From Bacteroidia bacterium (lineage in GTDB: Bacteria > Bacteroidota > Bacteroidia > Flavobacteriales > Flavobacteriaceae), in NCBI GenBank assembly GCA_030427735.1, contig JAUIBP010000002.1:124001-188000 (forward strand): a stretch of DNA of 64,000 nt. Direction: 5' to 3'. The stretch's first letter is position 1. Every line of letters begins with the position of its first letter. Made by a program: the position numbers and the translations under genes. The notes beneath the pieces were generated by a model. The model was not told the DNA's origin, ran no database searches, and saw nothing but the letters and a program-made list of their open reading frames with translations. Positions 53,469 to 60,394 of this stretch are shown piece after piece.

Positions 53469-56267
53469 ATGAAACAAATTTTAATAGTATTTGGAATTTT
53501 AATCTCCTCTATTACTTATGCCCAAAACACCGGGACTATTGTTGGAAAATTAACCGACAAAGAATTTAACAACGAACCATTAGCGTTCGCCAACGTATTG
53601 ATTAAAGGGACTACAAAAGGAACCACATCGGACATGGATGGGCTTTACACTTTTGAAGACCTAGAAGCCGGCCCTTATACCTTAATATACAGTTTTGTAG
53701 GCTACGAAACCCAAGAAGTTGACATTACTGTTGTGGCAGGAAAAGTAACCGAAGCCAATATTGTTATGGGCGCTAGTGCTGCCGCTTTAGACGAAGTTGT
53801 AATTACTACAACCGCAAGAAAAGATAGTGAAGTTGCCTTATTACTAGAGCAAAGAGAAGCTGTTGAAATTAAAGAAAGTATTGGATCTATAGAATTAGGA
53901 AAATTAGGGGTAAGCGATGCCGCTACTGCCGCTACTAAAATTTCTGGTGTTTCCAGCAGCGAAGGTTCTGGAGATGTATACGTAAGAGGATTAGGCGACC
54001 GTTATTTATACACCACTTTAAACGGAATGACAATTCCTTCTGACGATGTTGACAAAAAGAATATCGACTTAGGTCTTTTTCCTACTAGAATCGTGGAAAG
54101 CATCTCGATTAGTAAAAACTTTTCGCCAGAAAGTTCATCTGACCAATCTTCGGGAAGTATCGACATAACATCTAGAAGTTTAGTTGGAAGCGACGAACTA
54201 CAATTAGGTTTTCAAACAGGAATAAACACCAATGCTATTGGACAGAGTGAATTTAAACAAACTGCCAATAAAGATGATATTACATTTGGATTTTACTCTA
54301 GTAACCTTTCTACAAAAGATGCCATTACACAACAATCTTGGAACACAGAAAGCGCTATTTTACCTTTAAACTACAGATATACTCTAACTGCAGGAACTAA
54401 AATTGGAGATAAATTCAAAATTTTATTTAATGGATCGCAATCCAGTGATTTCGATTATAACCAAGGAGAATTTCAACAATTTAACCGTAACCTGTTAGAC
54501 GTAAACTATACCGATGCTACAAACTACAGCAATACTATTAGTACATCTGGACTTGTAGACATGTCTTACGATTTTAACGACAATAACAACTTAAGAGCTG
54601 TAAGCTTGTTTGTTAACAAATTAACCGATCGTGTTTTTGAAGCAGGTAGAAATCGTCAAGGTTTTGTTTTTGAAGAAGTAAACGATCCAGATTCTTATAG
54701 CCAATATGTGTTAGATCAAAATACCATTCAAACTAGACTTTGGGTAAATCAAATTATGGGTGAGCACCAACTTGGTTCTAGAAACAACCTGACTTGGGGT
54801 TTTGGTTTTAACCAAATGGATGCCGACGAACCTAACCGTATCAGAAATGAGGTTAACATAAAAAAGCCAACCGATACAGAGCCAGAAACTATAGAATTGG
54901 CAAACCAAGGTGGTACACAACAAAGAAAGTCGTTCCAAGATATCGAAGACACAGAATATAGTGCCAGATTAAAAGATGTATTTAACATTTTTGACAACGA
55001 CACGATATCATCTTTAAAATTAACAGTAGGTGGTAACTATAGATATAAAACCAGAGATTTCGAATCGCAAGTTTATGGTGTAGACGAAGTAGGTGCGCCA
55101 GGACAAGTTGTTCCGCCATCTATAGATAACATCGGAGCTGTTTTTACTCAAGAGAATTTCGATAGCGGTGTTTTAAACTTAGTTGAACAACGACCAGATA
55201 GCTATAACGGCGAATTAAACTCTGCCTCTGGTTTTTTAAGCTTTAATTACTCTATTAATAAATTCAACTTTATTTTAGGTGCTCGTTATCAAAACGACGA
55301 AATCATTGTAGACTATAATGTAGGTAACGCACCAGGAGGGCGCTATGGTAGCGTAACTAAAAACTACGACAATATTTACCCAGCACTTAATGTTAAGTAT
55401 GCGGTAAACGAAAAAAATAATTTAAGATTAGCTGCCAGTAAAACCATTACCTTACCAGAATTTAAAGAAATCGCTCCTTTTGGTTACGTATCTCCAACCA
55501 ACCAAGTTGTTGTAGGTAATATTGATTTGGAAGCTAGTAATGTTTACAATTTTGATGTTAAATGGGAACTTTTCCCTTCTAACAAAGAACTTATTTCGGC
55601 AACTGGATTTTATAAATATATAGACAACCCAATAAACAGAACCTTAGACAGAGGATCGTCTGGATATTTCTCATTCTACAACACGAGCGATAGAGCACAG
55701 GTATTTGGTCTAGAACTTGAAGCCGATTTAGGTTTAATCTCATCAACAGAAGACAATGGCCTTAATTTAGATTTAGGTTTCAACTTTACCAGAATGTGGC
55801 ACAACCAAGACTTAAGAACCATTTATAACGACAATGGCTCTATAGCAAGCACCTTTACTTACAATGGTAAAGACGAAATTGGTCTAGAAGGCGCATCAGA
55901 TTACATAGTAAACGCCTCTTTAAACTTCTCGACAAATTGGGAAAGAAAATTCAATGCAAACATATCTGGGAATTATGCATCCGATAAAATTTACGCTTTA
56001 GGAAGTGCTCCAGATAGCCAAACAACTCAATCTAATTTATACAACAACGAAATTATCGAAAAAGGATTTGTAGTGTTAAACGCCACCATAAACCAAGAAC
56101 TTTCAGATAATATCGATTTAAGTTTCAAGGCATTTAACATCTTAAACCCTGAAATAAAAAGAACTCAAGATGTAAGAAGTATTTCAACAGGTACAGAAAG
56201 TACACAAACAACACGCTCTTATAAAAATGGAGCAACAATCTCCTTAGGAGTAAATATTAACTTTTAG
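53469..56267 (+). CDS. TonB-dependent receptor with N-terminal carboxypeptidase-like domain
   Basis: 932 residues from the ATG at 53469, which gives a normal signal peptide (MKQILIVFGILISSITYAQ). An in-frame ATG at 53451 is possible but lies at the predicted transcription start. A carboxypeptidase-D regulatory-like domain (about 22-105; FANVLIKGTTKGTTSDMDG) precedes the plug (SSEGSGDVYVRGLGDRYL) and barrel, ending in ISLGVNINF. It imports an unknown substrate across the outer membrane with TonB energy. A repeat lipoprotein follows 25 bases later. The Pho-box-like promoter and linked porin and PiT genes suggest a phosphorus-containing substrate. Confidence 0.85.
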   Translation: MKQILIVFGILISSITYAQNTGTIVGKLTDKEFNNEPLAFANVLIKGTTKGTTSDMDGLYTFEDLEAGPYTLIYSFVGYETQEVDITVVAGKVTEANIVMGASAAALDEVVITTTARKDSEVALLLEQREAVEIKESIGSIELGKLGVSDAATAATKISGVSSSEGSGDVYVRGLGDRYLYTTLNGMTIPSDDVDKKNIDLGLFPTRIVESISISKNFSPESSSDQSSGSIDITSRSLVGSDELQLGFQTGINTNAIGQSEFKQTANKDDITFGFYSSNLSTKDAITQQSWNTESAILPLNYRYTLTAGTKIGDKFKILFNGSQSSDFDYNQGEFQQFNRNLLDVNYTDATNYSNTISTSGLVDMSYDFNDNNNLRAVSLFVNKLTDRVFEAGRNRQGFVFEEVNDPDSYSQYVLDQNTIQTRLWVNQIMGEHQLGSRNNLTWGFGFNQMDADEPNRIRNEVNIKKPTDTEPETIELANQGGTQQRKSFQDIEDTEYSARLKDVFNIFDNDTISSLKLTVGGNYRYKTRDFESQVYGVDEVGAPGQVVPPSIDNIGAVFTQENFDSGVLNLVEQRPDSYNGELNSASGFLSFNYSINKFNFILGARYQNDEIIVDYNVGNAPGGRYGSVTKNYDNIYPALNVKYAVNEKNNLRLAASKTITLPEFKEIAPFGYVSPTNQVVVGNIDLEASNVYNFDVKWELFPSNKELISATGFYKYIDNPINRTLDRGSSGYFSFYNTSDRAQVFGLELEADLGLISSTEDNGLNLDLGFNFTRMWHNQDLRTIYNDNGSIASTFTYNGKDEIGLEGASDYIVNASLNFSTNWERKFNANISGNYASDKIYALGSAPDSQTTQSNLYNNEIIEKGFVVLNATINQELSDNIDLSFKAFNILNPEIKRTQDVRSISTGTESTQTTRSYKNGATISLGVNINF

Positions 56268-56292
56268 AATTAAATTATTAAACCTTTAAATT

Positions 56293-58212
56293 ATGAAAAA
56301 AACAATTAAAAAAATCTCGATTTTAGGCGTAATTGCTATGCTTAATGTTTTTGCCATTAGCTGTAGCAGCGACGACGATTCTACCGGTGGTGGTGGAGAA
56401 ACCGATGAAAACGTATTAGAAGGATCTATTACAGAAAACAGAACTTTAGATCCATCTATCGCATACGAACTTCCTGGTATTTTAAGTGTAGAAAGCGGAG
56501 CTACTTTAACTATTCCTGCGGGAACAAATATTACTACAGGAACTGGAACCGATGTTTACATTGCTGTACAAAAAGGTGCTAAAATAGACATTAAAGGTAC
56601 TGCAGATTCACCTGTAGTTATGGGGCCTATGTCTTCTGGTAACTGGGGTGGTTTAGTAATTTTAGGAGACGCTACAACTACTGCTGGTACAGATGCAACT
56701 GCCGAAGTTGGTGGTCTTATCTACGGTGGTACTAACGATTCTGACAACTCTGGATCTATTCAATATTTAATTATCAACCAATCTGGAGCTCAAATTAACC
56801 CAGACTCTCAGTACAACGGTTTAACGCTTTATGCTGTTGGTTCTGCTACAACTATTAGCAATGTAGCTATATTAAATGGTTTAGATGATGGTATCGAATT
56901 CTTTGGTGGTACTGTTAACGCATCTAACGTATATGTTCAAGATTTAGAAGACGATGCTATCGACTGGACTGAAGGTTGGAATGGTACTTTAACTAACACT
57001 TATGTATTACACTCTGTTGCAGGTTTTTCTACTGCTATAGAAGCCGATGGTGTAAATGGTAATCCTAAAATTGTAAACTTCACTGCCGTTTCTAGTGTTG
57101 AAGGTAAAGCATTACAATTTAAAGCGGAATCTGGTGCTACTATTACAGGTCTTTCTCTTAGCGGTTACAAAACTGCTCTTGAAATGGCAGATAACGGTCC
57201 TTTAGCAAATGTTTCTATTAACGGAGAAACTGCTTCTTTAGAAGAAGCTTATACTGGCCCTGCTACTGTTGATGTAGATATGTTCGACTGGGTTGCAAAT
57301 GCTGGAAGCAATGCAATTTTAACTGGTTCTCTTAAAGAAGACATGACTTTAGATGCATCTATCACTTATAGTTTACCTGGTATTTTAAGTGTAGAAAGCG
57401 GTGCTTCTTTAACTATTCCTGCAGGAACAACTATCAACACTGGTGTTGGTACAGATGTTTATATTGCAGTACAGAAAGGTGGTCAAATCTTTATTGAAGG
57501 AACAGAATCTAACCCTGTAGTTATGGCGCCTACATCAGAAACTGGTGTATGGGGAGGTTTAGTAATCTTAGGAGATGCTACAACTACTGCTGGTACAGAT
57601 GCAACTGCCGAAGTTGGTGGTCTTATCTATGGTGGTACTAACGATTCTGATAACTCTGGATCTATCAACTATTTAGTTATCAAACAATCTGGAGCTCAAA
57701 TTAATGCCGATTCTCAATACAATGGGTTAACGCTTTATGCTGTTGGTTCTGAAACTTCTATTAACAACGTAGCCTTATTAGGTGGATTAGATGATGGTAT
57801 CGAATTCTTTGGTGGTACTGTTAACGCAACCAATGTTTATGTACAAGACTTAGAAGACGATGCTATCGACTGGACTGAAGGTTGGAATGGTACTTTAACT
57901 AACACTTATGTATCGCACACTCAAGCTGGTTTTTCTACTGCTATAGAAGCTGATGGTGTAAATGGTAATCCTAAAATTGTAAACTTTACAGCGGTTTCTA
58001 CTGCAGATGGTAAAGCGTTACAATTTAAAGCTGAATCTGGTGCAACTATTACAGGTTTATCTTTATCTGGTTATACTACAATTTTAGATATGGCTAATGG
58101 TGGTCCATTAGAAAACGTATCTATTAATGGTGAAATTGCTAACGAAACTAGCCTTTACGACGGTGCTGCTACTGTAGATGTAAACTCTTTTTCTTGGGCA
58201 ACTTCTTTATAA
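56293..58212 (+). CDS. Surface lipoprotein made of two near-identical ~300-residue repeats
   Basis: 639 residues, lipobox AISC (Cys24) followed by SSDDD, a surface-export-like acidic signal. The rest is two copies of one unit, from about residue 41 (VLEGSITENRTLDPSIAYELP) and 342 (ILTGSLKEDMTLDASITYSLP). Each ends in a segment like LSLSGYKTALEMADNGPL. The repeats look like right-handed beta-helix turns (DDGIEFFGGTVNASNVYVQD). DNA identity between them is high. It is co-transcribed with the TonB receptor and is probably its surface partner. Some homologues are mislabelled multidrug transporter. Confidence 0.8.
   Translation: MKKTIKKISILGVIAMLNVFAISCSSDDDSTGGGGETDENVLEGSITENRTLDPSIAYELPGILSVESGATLTIPAGTNITTGTGTDVYIAVQKGAKIDIKGTADSPVVMGPMSSGNWGGLVILGDATTTAGTDATAEVGGLIYGGTNDSDNSGSIQYLIINQSGAQINPDSQYNGLTLYAVGSATTISNVAILNGLDDGIEFFGGTVNASNVYVQDLEDDAIDWTEGWNGTLTNTYVLHSVAGFSTAIEADGVNGNPKIVNFTAVSSVEGKALQFKAESGATITGLSLSGYKTALEMADNGPLANVSINGETASLEEAYTGPATVDVDMFDWVANAGSNAILTGSLKEDMTLDASITYSLPGILSVESGASLTIPAGTTINTGVGTDVYIAVQKGGQIFIEGTESNPVVMAPTSETGVWGGLVILGDATTTAGTDATAEVGGLIYGGTNDSDNSGSINYLVIKQSGAQINADSQYNGLTLYAVGSETSINNVALLGGLDDGIEFFGGTVNATNVYVQDLEDDAIDWTEGWNGTLTNTYVSHTQAGFSTAIEADGVNGNPKIVNFTAVSTADGKALQFKAESGATITGLSLSGYTTILDMANGGPLENVSINGEIANETSLYDGAATVDVNSFSWATSL
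56413..58209 (+). repeat. Two tandem units of about 905 bases inside the lipoprotein gene
   Basis: The second unit begins about 57316. Segments such as 56944-57006 and 57850-57912 are identical for 63 bases, at a 906-base offset, and 56671-56723 repeats at 57577. The likeness extends to synonymous sites, so the duplication or gene conversion is recent. Confidence 0.85.
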
Positions 58213-58242
58213 GATTTTAATCTTAAACCAAAAATGATAAAA

Positions 58243-58273
58243 AAAAGCATCCAATTTCTTGGATGCTTTTTTG
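58243..58273. terminator. Bidirectional terminator after the lipoprotein gene
   Basis: A 12-base stem (AAAAGCATCCAA at 58243-58254 with 58259-58270) followed by T on both strands; it serves the lipoprotein and the convergent MORN-repeat gene. Confidence 0.85.
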
Positions 58274-58303
58274 TTTTAAAAACAATATATAGTTAATCTA
58301 GTT

Positions 58304-58663
58304 TTAATTATTAACTGCTAATTTAGTTTTATTGGTCCATTCGCTTACACTAGCTATGGCATTGTTAGAGTAATCTACTTCTCTTAACACATCGTTAGTC
58401 CAATAAAACCACTTCCCTACTTTTGCGCCGTTATGATATTCGGCCGATACGATTTTGTTTCCTTCGTTATCGTAACGTTTCCATTCACCTTGTAATTTAC
58501 CATCTAAAGTATAAGTTCCTGTTTGACTTACAACTCCATTGTCATGGTAATACGTCGCTTCAATTAGTTGGGTATCTTTATTTAATTTTAACTCTCTTTT
58601 ATCTTGCGCAAACGACACTACGGTCATTAAAAATGCAAACACATATAAAACACTAGTCTTCAT
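58304..58663 (-). CDS. Secreted MORN-repeat (YwqK-like) protein
   Basis: 119 residues from the ATG at 58663 (MKTSVLYVFAFLM), with a signal peptide to FAQ. Three MORN-like repeats (YYHDNGVVSQTGTY, GKLQGEWKRYDNEGNKI, GAKVGKWFYWTNDV) form a beta-hairpin array; such proteins are often called YwqK-family antitoxin-like, but nothing here supports a toxin partner. The start seven codons upstream (58684) would leave almost no leader behind the -7 element at 58704-58697. Confidence 0.7.
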   Translation of the reverse strand: MKTSVLYVFAFLMTVVSFAQDKRELKLNKDTQLIEATYYHDNGVVSQTGTYTLDGKLQGEWKRYDNEGNKIVSAEYHNGAKVGKWFYWTNDVLREVDYSNNAIASVSEWTNKTKLAVNN

Positions 58664-58696
58664 CTCGTTATGGGTTTTAAACATTAATTATAATAT

Positions 58697-58727
58697 CAAA
58701 GATAGCAATTAATTAACTTTAAAACAA
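58697..58727 (-). promoter_or_regulatory. Promoter of the MORN-repeat gene
   Basis: On the minus strand TTG (58727-58725), a 20-base spacer, then TATCTTTG (58704-58697). Confidence 0.6.
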
Positions 58728-58735
58728 TGTTTACG

Positions 58736-58753
58736 TAACATTAAATTAACATT
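58736..58753 (+). promoter_or_regulatory. Additional pair of Pho-box-like repeats
   Basis: TAACATT at 58736-58742 and 58747-58753, 11 bases apart. They point away from the MORN gene and have no clear -7 element at the usual phase. They may be an auxiliary site for the downstream plus-strand promoters. Confidence 0.4.
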
Positions 58754-58822
58754 AGAATATAATTAACTAACTTTCAGCGCTTTAAAATAGACTGAAATAA
58801 AACCGAAGTATTAATGTTAACA

Positions 58823-58866
58823 TAATACTAGCTTCACATTTAAATAAAGAATTTAGTAGATATTTG
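58823..58866 (+). promoter_or_regulatory. Pho-box-like promoter of a candidate small RNA
   Basis: TAATACT at 58823 and TCACATT at 58834 start exactly 36 and 25 bases before a -7 element GATATTTG (58859-58866), the same -7 octamer as at the PiT promoter. No gene starts downstream before the hairpin at 58919. Confidence 0.45.
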
Positions 58867-58871
58867 AAGAA

Positions 58872-58950
58872 ATTTCATATAATCTATTAGTTTTTGTCGA
58901 CTATTTTATCATGAATCAAACAACTGCCTTGCAAGAGGCAGTTGTTATTT
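58872..58950 (+). ncRNA. Candidate Pho-controlled small RNA
   Basis: About 80 bases from the predicted start to an 11-base hairpin (AACAACTGCCT at 58919-58929 with 58936-58946) and a T-rich tail. No coding frame of note. Start point and expression are inferred. Confidence 0.4.
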
Positions 58951-58955
58951 ATTCT
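58919..58955 (+). terminator. Hairpin terminator of the candidate small RNA
   Basis: The 11-base stem described for the small RNA, followed by ATTTATTCTT. It also insulates the porin promoter just downstream. Confidence 0.6.
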
Positions 58956-58999
58956 TAATCTTTACATAACATTCACTTAACATTAGGTTTAGTTATTTG
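58956..58999 (+). promoter_or_regulatory. Pho-box-like promoter of the porin gene
   Basis: TAATCTT at 58956, TAACATT at 58967 and TAACATT at 58978, then a -7 element GTTATTTG at 58992-58999. The box starts lie 36, 25 and 14 bases before it. Confidence 0.65.
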
Positions 59000-59022
59000 C
59001 AGCGACAAAAACTAAGACATTT

Positions 59023-60234
59023 ATGAAACGTAAAGTATGGCTTATTATGGCCTTCACTTTTTCGTGTTCAGCTGCATTATTTTCTCAAGAAGTTAAAACT
59101 TCTAAATTTGGAAAAGGGATTATTAATATTGTCGATAAAGACAGTACTTGGTCCTTAAAGCTTGGCGCACGTATACAATTATTAGCTTCTTCATTCACAA
59201 TCAACGAATTTGAAGAATTCGACGACCCTTCCTCTTCCTTTTTGGTCCGTAGAGCCCGAATTAAAATGGATGGTTTTGCCTTTAGTCCAAAACTGAAATA
59301 TAAAATCGAATTAGGTTTATCTAACCGAGATATGTCTGGCGGCGGCTGGTATACCGCAGATGCGCCACGAATTATCTATGATGCCGTGGCCAAATGGAAT
59401 TTCTATAATAATTTTGAACTTTGGTTCGGACAAACCAAATTACCAGGTAACCGCGAACGGGTAATCTCATCGGCCAATATGCAATTGGTAGACCGTTCCA
59501 TATTAAACGCTGGATTTAATATAGATCGTGATATCGGGTTTCAGCTACATCATAAAAACACCTTTGGAAAAACATTTATAATGAAAGAAATTATAGCTAT
59601 TTCGCAAGGAGAAGGCCGTAATGTGACCACCGGAAATCTTGGCGGCTTACAATATACAGGACGTTTAGAATTTTTACCCTTAGGGGAATTTGCAGATAAA
59701 GGCGATTATAGTGGTGGCGACCTAAGTAGAGAGCAAACCCCTAAACTGGCCGTAGGTGTAAGTTTCGATCATAATCACGATGCTGTAAAAACCCGCAGCA
59801 ATATGGGAAGCTACATGATTACAGATACCGGATTTCATCACACAAACATAAACACCTTGTTTATAGATAGTATGTTTAAATATAAAGGCGTATCTTTTAT
59901 GACAGAATTTGCTAAGCGCACTGCAGACGACCCTATTGCGCGCAATGCCGATGGTTCGGAAACAGGTATGAGCGTACTAACTGGAAATGCATTAAATTTA
60001 CAAGCAGGTTACTTATTTAAATCGAACTGGGAAATTTCTGGGCGTTATGCCGCTGCTAATTTTGACCGATCTATAACTGGAAGAGGTGCAGAAAACGAAT
60101 ACACCGCAGGTGTATCTAAATACATTGCTAAGCACAAACTGAAAGTACAGTCGGATTTAGGATATTTAACCAATAGCGAAAGTAGTAATGTAGATATGAT
60201 TTTATTTCGACTACAATTCGAATTGCACTTTTAA
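59023..60234 (+). CDS. Porin O/P family (phosphate-selective) porin
   Basis: 403 residues with a signal peptide to FSQ (residue 22). WSLKLGARIQLLASSF, FLVRRARIKMDGFAFSPKLKYKIELGLS and NFELWFGQTKLPGNRERV are the hallmarks of the OprO/OprP porin family, whose Pseudomonas members favour phosphate and pyrophosphate. The last residues (LFRLQFELHF) form a typical terminal strand. It lies 160 bases before the PiT gene behind a Pho-box-like promoter, which supports a phosphate role. Ion choice is not proven by sequence. Confidence 0.85.
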   Translation: MKRKVWLIMAFTFSCSAALFSQEVKTSKFGKGIINIVDKDSTWSLKLGARIQLLASSFTINEFEEFDDPSSSFLVRRARIKMDGFAFSPKLKYKIELGLSNRDMSGGGWYTADAPRIIYDAVAKWNFYNNFELWFGQTKLPGNRERVISSANMQLVDRSILNAGFNIDRDIGFQLHHKNTFGKTFIMKEIIAISQGEGRNVTTGNLGGLQYTGRLEFLPLGEFADKGDYSGGDLSREQTPKLAVGVSFDHNHDAVKTRSNMGSYMITDTGFHHTNINTLFIDSMFKYKGVSFMTEFAKRTADDPIARNADGSETGMSVLTGNALNLQAGYLFKSNWEISGRYAAANFDRSITGRGAENEYTAGVSKYIAKHKLKVQSDLGYLTNSESSNVDMILFRLQFELHF

Positions 60235-60329
60235 AACATTGGCCTCAAACACTTTAAACGCGACAACTAAAAAACAAATAATTTAGATACAATTACGAAA
60301 TATTCAAATCTTAATCATCAAACAAATCA

Positions 60330-60373
60330 TAACATTAACGTAACATATCAGTGAAAAACACTATAGATATTTG
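60330..60373 (+). promoter_or_regulatory. Pho-box-like promoter of the PiT transporter gene
   Basis: TAACATT at 60330 and TAACATA at 60341 start 36 and 25 bases before the -7 element GATATTTG (60366-60373). The ATG follows at 60395. Confidence 0.65.
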
Positions 60374-60394
60374 CACACAATTTTAGATTAGACT

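Noticed and set aside
58304-58663. A toxin-antitoxin pair at the MORN-repeat gene
   Set aside because: The protein is exported by its signal peptide and no toxin-like partner gene is adjacent.
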